IMG/VR virus record: IMGVR_UViG_3300047551_000492
Span: 1-37,249 of that record
Direction: 5' to 3' (one strand)
DNA: 37,249 bases
From: a virus
The position numbers and the translations under genes are program-made. Below the pieces are notes generated by a model. That model searched no databases, had not been told where the DNA came from, and saw nothing but the letters and a program-made list of their open reading frames with translations. This document shows, piece after piece, positions 1 to 6,236 of the stretch (its first letter is position 1; each line of letters opens with the position of its first letter).

Positions 1-122
1 AAGCAGATACCGCTTTCCGAAAGTCTGGCGATCTAGGCGAGATCGTACAGGAACAACCAGAAATGGTTGAAAAATCCCTATGGGGCGGACGTTTCCTCAA
101 AACAGCCGACTTATTTAAATAA
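1..122 (+). CDS. C-terminal end of an upstream gene (possible prohead protease or scaffold), partial
   Basis: An open frame enters from the left edge (first complete codon at 3) and stops at TAA 120-122, leaving the last 39 residues of a protein. The visible tail is charged and ends with a short aromatic and hydrophobic patch (WGGRFLKTADLF). No domain can be recognised in so little sequence. In many tailed phages the gene directly before the major capsid protein encodes the capsid maturation protease or scaffold, so that is the likeliest identity, but it rests on position alone. The capsid gene's ribosome-binding site follows 12 bases after the stop. Confidence 0.55.
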   Translation, partial: ADTAFRKSGDLGEIVQEQPEMVEKSLWGGRFLKTADLFK

Positions 123-134
123 GTTAAATCACTC

Positions 135-143
135 AGGAGGTGA
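135..143 (+). promoter_or_regulatory. Strong ribosome-binding site of the capsid gene
   Basis: AGGAGGTGA lies 4 nt before the ATG at 148 and is nearly fully complementary to the 16S rRNA 3' end. It decides the start: an in-frame upstream start at 67 would add 27 residues, overlap the previous gene and have no comparable site. Confidence 0.85.
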
Positions 144-147
144 CAAT

Positions 148-1275
148 ATGTCGGAAGAGATTAAGAAAAACCAGCCAGGAGAAACTGGCGAACTAGGCGG
201 AACAGCCCCTGGTCTTTATCAAGGTCAAGGTGCATTCGCTTCAGGTGGTGTTGGTGGTGTAACAGATCCAGGTACAGATACACTTGGAAACATTCCTAAC
301 GCTAACTTTGGTGTTACCACTGGTCCTAATGCCGTAAACCCTTCGGGTGATGCTGCAAGCGGAATCCTACGCCCTGAACAGGCACGTCGTTTTATTGACT
401 ACGTTTGGGATGCTACAGTTCTCGCCCAAGATGGTCGTCGTGTGACGATGAGAGCAAACACCATGGAATTAGAGAAGATCAACGTTGGTGAGCGTGTAAT
501 TCGTGCTGCTGCTCAAGCAGTTGGAAATTTCACAAACACTGGTGCGACCTTCTCCAAGGTAGAACTTACCACAAAGAAAATCCGTTTGGATTGGGAAGTT
601 TCTGCTGAAGCACTAGAAGACAATGTCGAGGGAGGTGCATTGGAAGATCATCTTGTTAGATTGATGACCAATGCTTTTGCTAATGACATTGAAGATCTTG
701 CTATTAATGGTGACGGAACAACCGCACCATTCCTTTCAATTATGCCTGGCTTCATTAAGAAGCACCAGGATAATGGAGATTCACATGAAGCAGCGATCAC
801 CGTTGCTGACAATGCATGGACTCCAGAAAAGATGCAGGAGATCATCCTTGCTATGCCACGTAAGTACCGTGCACTTAAGAACAATCTTAAGTTCTATGCA
901 GGTACAGATGCATTCGCAGGTATCGTTAAGAACAACGGTACATTGTCTGATGCAATCGCTGAAGCACTTGGCAAGAATGGTAACACCTATGCTAATACAC
1001 AGGCTTACCTAGATGGTCAAGGCCAGACATTCGGTGGAGCACGTACAACTCGTGTTCTAGGTATCGATGTCCAAGAAGTTCCTTACTACCCTGAAGGATA
1101 TGTCGATTTGACATTCCCACAGAACCGTGTTTGGGGCTTCCAGCGTGATATCGTCGTAAACCGTGAATATGTTGCTAAGAAGGACACAATTGAATATACT
1201 GTGTTCGTTCGCTTCGGTATTCAATGGGAAGAAGAAGACGCTATTGCATGGGCAGACGCTGCTGCAGATGCATAA
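148..1275 (+). CDS. Major capsid protein (HK97-type fold likely)
   Basis: This 375-residue protein is the probable capsid subunit. About the first 70 residues are Gly/Pro/Thr-rich and low in complexity, like a flexible N-arm or short scaffold segment. The rest is a compact alpha/beta sequence with features seen in HK97-fold capsid proteins: RPEQARRFIDYVWDAT near residue 80, a helix and loop ending NDIEDLAINGDGT in the middle, and a C-terminal strand pattern VVNREYVAKKDTIEYTVFVR followed by an acidic tail. The name rests on this pattern, length, position before connector genes, and its very strong ribosome-binding site. Codon use differs from most neighbours: Arg is mostly CGT, Asn often AAC, Phe TTC and Lys AAG, whereas the tape measure gene favours AGA, AAT, TTT and AAA. 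That fits selection for high expression. A strong hairpin follows the stop. Confidence 0.85.
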   Translation: MSEEIKKNQPGETGELGGTAPGLYQGQGAFASGGVGGVTDPGTDTLGNIPNANFGVTTGPNAVNPSGDAASGILRPEQARRFIDYVWDATVLAQDGRRVTMRANTMELEKINVGERVIRAAAQAVGNFTNTGATFSKVELTTKKIRLDWEVSAEALEDNVEGGALEDHLVRLMTNAFANDIEDLAINGDGTTAPFLSIMPGFIKKHQDNGDSHEAAITVADNAWTPEKMQEIILAMPRKYRALKNNLKFYAGTDAFAGIVKNNGTLSDAIAEALGKNGNTYANTQAYLDGQGQTFGGARTTRVLGIDVQEVPYYPEGYVDLTFPQNRVWGFQRDIVVNREYVAKKDTIEYTVFVRFGIQWEEEDAIAWADAAADA

Positions 1276-1294
1276 TCTGTAATCAGTAACCTTT

Positions 1295-1334
1295 GAGAGG
1301 GGGCAGGGGCTAGATCTCCTCCCCCTCTTAATCT
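1295..1334 (+). terminator. Strong hairpin after the capsid gene (terminator or mRNA stabiliser)
   Basis: AGAGGGGG (1296-1303) pairs perfectly with CCCCCTCT (1321-1328). An inner AGGGG/CTCCT stem extends it past one bulged C (1304), leaving a 6-nt loop. The downstream tract is only moderately T-rich (TTAATCTTT), so termination may be partial. A new promoter follows at once. Confidence 0.7.
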
Positions 1335-1343
1335 TTAGTATTC

Positions 1344-1352
1344 TGTTATAAT
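1344..1352 (+). promoter_or_regulatory. Extended -10 promoter (TGtTATAAT) for the connector operon
   Basis: A consensus TATAAT (1347-1352) is preceded by TG one base upstream, and no convincing -35 is visible. Transcription would start near 1359, giving a leader of about 15 nt that still holds the TAGGAGG ribosome-binding site before the ATG at 1374. It sits directly after the hairpin that may end the capsid transcript. Confidence 0.6.
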
Positions 1353-1373
1353 AGTTCACATAGGAGGTTAATA

Positions 1374-1856
1374 ATGGAAGAAAATAATATAAATAATGAA
1401 GCGCCAGTAGAAACATCAGTCGTTGCTGAACCAGTTGTTGAGGCTCCTATGCCAGAAGCAAATGTAGAGCCAGCAGTAGTAGAATCAGTTGTTCAAGAAC
1501 CAAGTGCTTGGGAAAAGTACAAAGTTTCTGCAGCAGAGGAATCTGCTGATAAGGGAGCAATTACTACACAAGATTTGTCAAGAGGATCAGGAACAGTTCA
1601 GGCTGTAGGTCAAGTTGCAAATGGTGTAATTGGCGTAACACAGGTAGAGCGTAAGGTTGAACAGCCATCTACTATTGTAAAGAAATCAAATAAAACAGTA
1701 GCAATTCATTCTACAAAGAATGTTAGTTTGCCTGGAGTTGGTAAAGTATATCGTGGATATAATATTGTCACCCCAGAGCAGGCTGAAAGATGGTTGACTC
1801 GTGACCATATTCGTCTTGCTACACCAGAAGAAGTAGCCAAGGAGTTTGGTCGCTAA
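1374..1856 (+). CDS. Small acidic virion-associated protein, function unknown
   Basis: This 160-residue protein has two parts. Residues 1-50 are acidic and rich in Val, Pro, Ala and Glu, with repeating PVVEAP-like stretches, and look disordered. Residues from about 105 to the end form a compact basic domain ending WLTRDHIRLATPEEVAKEFG, which resembles the C-terminal segment of small proteins found between capsid and connector genes in other phages. I cannot assign a function; a decoration, capsid-accessory or neck role is possible from position only. It has a good ribosome-binding site (AGGAGG, 1362-1367), and the next gene starts immediately after its stop. Confidence 0.75.
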   Translation: MEENNINNEAPVETSVVAEPVVEAPMPEANVEPAVVESVVQEPSAWEKYKVSAAEESADKGAITTQDLSRGSGTVQAVGQVANGVIGVTQVERKVEQPSTIVKKSNKTVAIHSTKNVSLPGVGKVYRGYNIVTPEQAERWLTRDHIRLATPEEVAKEFGR

Positions 1857-2735
1857 ATGCAAATTCTGAGAGTCCCGCCATATAATTTAAGTGTAACTTT
1901 AAATGTTGGATCTGCATCCACAGAATATGATTACACAATTACAGATATGGCGGACTCTTCAGTTGTAGAAGACTCAGTTACTTCTAATGCAGATTCTAAA
2001 GTAGTAATTTCACTATCTTCAAAATATGATACAGAATATAAGGTAGAAATTGATGGAGACGAATATTTTATTGATGTAATTCGTCCATATGTAAACCCAA
2101 ACGATCACGGGAATACTGCAAGTGAGATTGCAGAATACGCATCTAATGAAGAATTAGCCAGAGCAATTATAGACTCCGTATGTGATGTAGAATTTTATTA
2201 TAAGAAAAAAGTAATTCAAACAACGGGCCAAGGTACAGATTACCTGCCTATTTGGGTAGATGCCAAAAAAGTTTTAAAAGTTTATGAAAACAATGTTTTG
2301 CTTTATGATGCAGATGATTTAGAAAATTCTGTTTCAGCATTTGAGATTATTCCAGATGGCTCTGCAATTACAATGACATTTAATGATGCAATAAACAGAG
2401 ATGAGTCTGCTCGTATTTTATTGCCAGCATCACCGACAGATATTACGGAACTTGATTATTCTGCAAGAGGATTTCCAAAGACATGGGATTATACAATTGT
2501 ATTAGAAGTAGGATATAACAAGGTGCCATCTGATATCGTAAGAGCAACAGAGTTACTTATTCATGATATCGATTGTGGCAAGTTAGATTATTATAAACGT
2601 TATATTGGTGCATATAATACAGATCAATTTAGAGTTCAATTTGATAAGGCAGTATTTGAAGGTACTGGTAATTTAATTGTAGATAAAATACTTGATAAAT
2701 ATCGCAAACCGATTGAGTTCATTGGAGCACTATAA
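1857..2735 (+). CDS. Head-to-tail connector / adaptor-like protein
   Basis: The 292-residue product starts one base after the previous stop, so translation is probably coupled. Residues 1-75 look like a small beta-rich domain. From about residue 85 the sequence is mainly helical at first (EIAEYASNEELARAIIDS), then carries a beta insertion, and ends in helices (DIVRATELLIHDIDCGKLDYY) and a LDKYRKP tail. This layout, with an N-terminal helix pair, a beta middle and a C-terminal helix, matches gp6/gp15-type adaptor proteins that dock under the portal. The N-terminal beta domain makes it longer than typical adaptors. The assignment rests on fold pattern and gene order, not a diagnostic motif. Confidence 0.6.
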   Translation: MQILRVPPYNLSVTLNVGSASTEYDYTITDMADSSVVEDSVTSNADSKVVISLSSKYDTEYKVEIDGDEYFIDVIRPYVNPNDHGNTASEIAEYASNEELARAIIDSVCDVEFYYKKKVIQTTGQGTDYLPIWVDAKKVLKVYENNVLLYDADDLENSVSAFEIIPDGSAITMTFNDAINRDESARILLPASPTDITELDYSARGFPKTWDYTIVLEVGYNKVPSDIVRATELLIHDIDCGKLDYYKRYIGAYNTDQFRVQFDKAVFEGTGNLIVDKILDKYRKPIEFIGAL

Positions 2736-3184
2736 TGGTAGTATGCGAAACCCCAGACTTCGCATTTCCTATGCAAGCAGATGTATATCATCCAATAGTC
2801 GAGCAAGGCATTTATGGAGAAGTTAAAAAGACTTGGATTTTAGATAGAACTATTGCATGCTCTTTTGCAGCAGCAGGAACGGCATTCAAAGAAGAAGTAA
2901 TGCCAAATATAAATATTACACAGGATAAATTATTGCTTGGTAGATGTAAAACAGATATTCGTATATCAAGTCTTGAAGCCCGCAACTCCATAACAAATGT
3001 AATTATTACAAATATAAAAGATAAAAATTGTAATGAAATATATATAGAGACATCTGGTCCTCGTGCAGGGAAATCTACAATATTTGAAATAGCCACACAG
3101 GATCCGTTTGCTGGACCATTTGGAGATGTTGAATATTATAAACTTATTCTTCGTAGATCTGAAAATCAGGCGGTAGATGTATGA
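2735..3184 (+). CDS. Head-closure / stopper-like neck protein
   Basis: The 149-residue protein starts within the previous stop (TAATG, one shared base), implying coupled translation. It is predominantly beta, with alternating hydrophobic strands (TNVIITNIKDKNCNEIYIET), and has no membrane segment or signal peptide. Small beta-barrel proteins at this point, after the adaptor and before the tail terminator, are usually head-closure (stopper) proteins. No sequence motif proves it. Its stop overlaps the next start by 4 nt (ATGA). Confidence 0.5.
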   Translation: MVVCETPDFAFPMQADVYHPIVEQGIYGEVKKTWILDRTIACSFAAAGTAFKEEVMPNINITQDKLLLGRCKTDIRISSLEARNSITNVIITNIKDKNCNEIYIETSGPRAGKSTIFEIATQDPFAGPFGDVEYYKLILRRSENQAVDV

Positions 3185-3855
3185 AGATTGCATTTAATAG
3201 TACCGCTTTTCGTAAAGATATGAGAAATATTGTTGACTATTCAATAGGTTTTGTTGACGGGATTCATGCAGGTAAAAAAAGATTTTTAGACGTCCTTGGG
3301 CTACAGACGATAAATTTATTAAAAGAATATATTGATTCTAATGCAAGAGCAAATCCAGCAATGCTACATCATGTTTATGAGTGGCATCAAACAGGAAGTC
3401 CTGCTGCAAGATTGTTTGATATTAAGTATATAACAAATCCAACAGGAATATCTTTTACATCATCATTTAAACAATCTACATCAATTAAAGACGGGTCACG
3501 TGTTCCTTTTTATGATAAAGCAAGAATAATTGAAAATGGCATTGCTGTTACTATTCGTCCTGTTAAAGCAGAAGTTCTCGCATTTGATATAAATGGAGAA
3601 GAAATTTTTACAAAAAACCCAGTTGAAGTTTTAAATCCTGGAGGAACTGCTGCTCAAAGAGGATTTGAAAAAGTTTTTGATTCATTCTTTAATAGATTTT
3701 TTAGCCAAGCATTTTTACGAATTAGTGGTATTGCTCAATACCTAGAAAGACCAACAATATATAAAAAAAATCTATCTGCTGGTAAAAAGATGGGCAGATC
3801 AAAAGGATATGAGACGGGCTATCGTTGGATAGCAAGTGCAGGAGTTGGAAGATGA
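3181..3855 (+). CDS. Neck / tail-completion protein, unassigned
   Basis: The 224-residue protein begins with an ATGA overlap. It opens with FNSTAFRKDMRNIVDYSIGF and a helical N-terminal half, then a beta-rich part with short strands (GIAVTIRPVKAEVLAFDING), and a basic C-terminus rich in Lys, Arg, Gly and Tyr. By position it corresponds to the HK97 gp10-like or minor-capsid neck proteins that lie between head closure and tail terminator. I recognise no specific family signature. A structural role in the head-tail joint is the reasonable inference. Confidence 0.5.
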   Translation: MKIAFNSTAFRKDMRNIVDYSIGFVDGIHAGKKRFLDVLGLQTINLLKEYIDSNARANPAMLHHVYEWHQTGSPAARLFDIKYITNPTGISFTSSFKQSTSIKDGSRVPFYDKARIIENGIAVTIRPVKAEVLAFDINGEEIFTKNPVEVLNPGGTAAQRGFEKVFDSFFNRFFSQAFLRISGIAQYLERPTIYKKNLSAGKKMGRSKGYETGYRWIASAGVGR

Positions 3856-4385
3856 CAGAATCTACATCAGTATTAAATACACCAGTTCTATGGATTAATC
3901 AATATCTTAAAGAAAAGATTTCTGAGTTATCTGGTTTGGACGATGTTCCATTTTTCCCTACTGGGCCTTCTACATTAGAAACTCTGCAGAAACAGTTTCC
4001 AGAAGGTGGAACTATGGCTGTATGGGATAGAATGTTTAAGATGCGTAGAGGACCATTCCCGCATATTAAGTGTGAGCAGGTTTTGTATTATTTTTATGCC
4101 AGTGGATCAGAACCTACAATACAGATGATTAAGATACAGGAAGCAGTAATGAGGCTATTGGACCGTGGAGATGAGAGTGCCCAAGAACTAAATTCTTGGA
4201 CTAAGGATAAAACTTTTGACGGCATGAGTTGTAAGTTCTATTTCCATGATTTTAAGATATACCAGTTAGAAGAGGCACGGGATATAGTAGACTTTGGAAC
4301 AGCCCGAACCTATGCGGGTAACAAGATCATTATTGACTACGACTACCATCAAAGGCAAGACGTAATAGACTCAGTAAATTCATAA
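3852..4385 (+). CDS. Tail terminator-like protein
   Basis: The start at 3852 (ATGA overlap with the upstream stop) is preferred over an in-frame start at 3825 that would extend into the upstream gene, giving 177 residues. The sequence mixes an N-terminal helix (TPVLWINQYLKEKISELSGL), a beta strand with aromatics (CEQVLYYFYAS), a middle helix (IKIQEAVMRLLDRG) and C-terminal strands. This alpha/beta order is like gpU-type tail terminators, which cap the tail tube and join it to the neck. Being the last gene before the major tail protein supports this. Identity is inferred from context and length. Confidence 0.55.
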   Translation: MTESTSVLNTPVLWINQYLKEKISELSGLDDVPFFPTGPSTLETLQKQFPEGGTMAVWDRMFKMRRGPFPHIKCEQVLYYFYASGSEPTIQMIKIQEAVMRLLDRGDESAQELNSWTKDKTFDGMSCKFYFHDFKIYQLEEARDIVDFGTARTYAGNKIIIDYDYHQRQDVIDSVNS

Positions 4386-4427
4386 AAAGGCTGTATACTT
4401 ATCAATGAGGAAACACGCCTTTTAATT
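4384..4427 (+). terminator. Possible weak terminator before the major tail gene
   Basis: AAAAGGC (4385-4391) can pair with GCCTTTT (4417-4423) across a 25-nt loop, followed by AATTTCT. The loop is long and the stem short. A -10-like TATACT (4394-4399, preceded directly by TG) lies inside the loop, so this region may instead be a promoter with a leader of about 48 nt. Confidence 0.35.
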
Positions 4428-4453
4428 TCTAGAAAAATAAAGAGGTGAAATAA

Positions 4454-5086
4454 ATGGCATATACACGTGGTGATAGTACACAAATCATCGTAGGTGCAGC
4501 AGCACTTTTTACGTATGAGGCAGGTCCACTACCAGAGACTGGTGTTCTTCCAGGTTACTCAGCAGGCGTATCTTACAGAGACACTCTTACTGACGAACTC
4601 GAGGGCGGACTTCCAGTTTTTCGTAACGTAGGTTATACAATGAATGGTTTGGAACTACAGTTCCAGCCAGACTTTGGCGAAGTACAGGTTGATCAGGTTC
4701 TTGACGTTGCTAAGTTGTTCAAGCAAGGCATGCAAGTTAATCTCAATACAACATTTGCTGAGGCAACATTGGAAAATCTTCTATTCGCACTTGCAGGTTC
4801 TGGAGATGATCTAGACACAACAGGTGCTCATCCAACACTAAATCTTTCAGCAGGTAATATTGGCGAATGTCCAGTAGAACGTGGTTTGGTTGCAGTAGGT
4901 CCAGGAACTGGTGACTGCGCTGACTCAGATTCTATTGAAAGAATTTATGTTGCATACCGTGCACTTTCAATCGAGAGCGTAACTGTAGGTGCCAAGCGTG
5001 ATGAGGCTACAATGTTTGAAGTTTCATTCCGTTTGCTACCAAATGACAACGCATCATACGGTAAGATCGTAGATCGTTCTCTATAA
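4454..5086 (+). CDS. Major tail (tube) protein
   Basis: The 210-residue protein is beta-rich and acidic, and lies just before the tail-assembly chaperones and tape measure gene, the standard position of the tail-tube subunit. It opens MAYTRGDSTQIIVGAAALFT and contains tube-protein-like patterns such as GLELQFQPDFGEVQVDQVLD and a C-terminal ATMFEVSFRLLPN strand. AGAGGTGA at 4441-4448 provides a good ribosome-binding site. Like the capsid gene, it favours CGT, AAC and TTC codons more than its neighbours do, fitting a protein made in many copies. A terminator-like hairpin follows its stop. Confidence 0.75.
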   Translation: MAYTRGDSTQIIVGAAALFTYEAGPLPETGVLPGYSAGVSYRDTLTDELEGGLPVFRNVGYTMNGLELQFQPDFGEVQVDQVLDVAKLFKQGMQVNLNTTFAEATLENLLFALAGSGDDLDTTGAHPTLNLSAGNIGECPVERGLVAVGPGTGDCADSDSIERIYVAYRALSIESVTVGAKRDEATMFEVSFRLLPNDNASYGKIVDRSL

Positions 5087-5104
5087 TACAACTTAATAAT
5101 ATCA

Positions 5105-5144
5105 GAAGGCCCAGTCATATTTGAAAAGGCTGGGCTTTTCTGTT
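5105..5144 (+). terminator. Rho-independent terminator after the major tail gene
   Basis: GCCCAG (5109-5114) pairs with CTGGGC (5130-5135). Wobble and A-T pairs (AAG with TTT) extend the stem to about 9-10 bp around a 15-nt loop, followed by TTTTCTGTTT. It separates the highly expressed tail-tube gene from the chaperone genes. Confidence 0.75.
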
Positions 5145-5153
5145 TGGTATAAT
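5145..5153 (+). promoter_or_regulatory. Extended -10 promoter (TGgTATAAT) giving a leaderless chaperone mRNA
   Basis: TATAAT (5148-5153) is preceded by TG one base upstream. A start seven bases past the box falls at 5160, the A of the ATG. No ribosome-binding site lies upstream of this ATG, so the message is predicted to be leaderless. No -35 at proper spacing is seen; TTGAAA at 5121 is 21 nt away. Confidence 0.6.
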
Positions 5154-5159
5154 AATTAT

Positions 5160-5849
5160 ATGGCAACAAAAATTTATCAAAGTCAAAAAATAAAATTGAT
5201 TGATGATACTGAGTTAGAAATAACTCCTTTAAAAATAAAATATCTTCGTGAGTTTATGGATGTTTTTCAAAATATGAAAAATGCTAAAAGCGATGAAGAA
5301 GCCATTGATATTTTGGTTGAGTGTGCACGAATTTCTTTAAAACAATTTTATCCAAAATTATCTAAAAATATAAATGTTGTAGAAGATAGTTTAGATTTAC
5401 CAAATGTTTATAAAATTGTTAATGCTGCAGGTAATATTAAAATAGATAAAAAATCAGAAGAAAGTATTAAAGATCAGGCAAACGGTAGTGGTCAAACTTG
5501 GGATGAGTTAGATTTAGTAAAACTAGAATCTGAGGCATTTTTGTTGGGTATCTGGAAAGACTATGAAGAGTTAGAAACAAACATATCTATGCCAGAATTA
5601 CTAGCAATATTGTCTACTAAAAGAGAGTTAGAGTATGATGAAAAAAAGTTTTTTGCAGCAATTCAGGGAGTAGATTTAGATAAAAATTCTAAAAAAAGTA
5701 ATGCCTGGGAAGACATGAAGGCAAGAGTGTTTAGTAAAGGAAAGGCCACAAACGCCAAGGACGTTTTGGCACTGCAGGGAGCAAATGCACAAAAGGCTGG
5801 TTTTGGCATTGGTATGGGCTTAGATTATGAAGACCTTACAAAAAAATAA
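5160..5849 (+). CDS. Tail assembly chaperone, long form
   Basis: The 229-residue protein has an N-terminal chaperone domain (about 1-95) and an extra C-terminal domain (about 105-229), encoded in one uninterrupted frame. The N-terminal part is clearly paralogous to the next gene's product: both share PLKI, LRxFM, LxECxxI, QxxPxL, EDxxDLPxVYxIVxAA in the same order. In lambda and many phages the long protein (G-T) is produced by a -1 frameshift at the end of the short one (G). Here it is an independent gene placed first. ATG 5160 is chosen because the in-frame TTG at 5121 lies inside the terminator hairpin and upstream of the -10. The chaperone binds the tape measure protein and recruits tail-tube subunits. 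Confidence 0.75.
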   Translation: MATKIYQSQKIKLIDDTELEITPLKIKYLREFMDVFQNMKNAKSDEEAIDILVECARISLKQFYPKLSKNINVVEDSLDLPNVYKIVNAAGNIKIDKKSEESIKDQANGSGQTWDELDLVKLESEAFLLGIWKDYEELETNISMPELLAILSTKRELEYDEKKFFAAIQGVDLDKNSKKSNAWEDMKARVFSKGKATNAKDVLALQGANAQKAGFGIGMGLDYEDLTKK

Positions 5850-5857
5850 AGTCGCTA

Positions 5858-5866
5858 TGGTATAAT
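5858..5866 (+). promoter_or_regulatory. Extended -10 promoter (TGgTATAAT) for the short chaperone
   Basis: TATAAT (5861-5866) with TG one base upstream lies just after the long chaperone's stop. A start near 5873 gives a leader of about 20 nt holding AAGGAGG (5882-5888) before the ATG at 5893. TTACAA at 5836-5841 could be a weak -35 at 19 nt. Confidence 0.6.
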
Positions 5867-5892
5867 TATTCTACTTATCTTAAGGAGGATAA

Positions 5893-6213
5893 ATGAGTAC
5901 AACCGTGCACGAACAAAAAGAACTAGTTCTAATTGACGGTACTAAAATCAAAGTTAGACCACTTAAAATATCTCTTCTTCGTCAGTTTATGAAGAAGTTT
6001 GAAGGTCTTGCTGGTGTCCAAAATGATAATGATAAGTCAATGACTCTACTTATAGAGTGTGTAGCAATCGCTATGGAACAATATAAGCCTGATCTAGCCG
6101 ATGTAACAAAACTAGAAGATGTTATTGATTTACCAACAGTCTATCAAATTGTGGAGGCTGCATCTGGAATTAATCTTTCAGACTCAGCATTGCTTGCTAC
6201 TTTGCAAGAATAA
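5893..6213 (+). CDS. Tail assembly chaperone, short form
   Basis: The 106-residue protein matches the N-terminal domain of the preceding gene along its whole length (shared PLKI, LRxFM, LxEC, DLPxVYxIVxAA positions) but has no C-terminal extension. The frame ends TAATAA, and the tape measure gene starts 23 nt later, leaving no room for a frameshift extension. It corresponds to the abundant short chaperone (lambda gpG role). Unlike the long form it has a near-perfect ribosome-binding site and its own extended -10 promoter, so it is probably made in larger amounts. Confidence 0.75.
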   Translation: MSTTVHEQKELVLIDGTKIKVRPLKISLLRQFMKKFEGLAGVQNDNDKSMTLLIECVAIAMEQYKPDLADVTKLEDVIDLPTVYQIVEAASGINLSDSALLATLQE

Positions 6214-6236
6214 TAAATTAATATAGGAGACGGTTA

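Noticed and set aside
873-892. Perfect 8-bp inverted repeat with a 4-nt loop inside the capsid gene
   Set aside because: It is formed by repeated CTT AAG (Leu-Lys) codons in coding sequence and is AT-rich; no regulatory setting.
5121-5159. Upstream TTG start for the long chaperone
   Set aside because: It lies inside the terminator hairpin and before the predicted transcription start; similarity to the short paralogue begins after ATG 5160.
5430-5470. A-rich run in the long chaperone gene that might be a slippery frameshift site
   Set aside because: The in-frame heptamer (T AAA AAA) does not fit X XXY YYZ, and the long form is already encoded without a shift.
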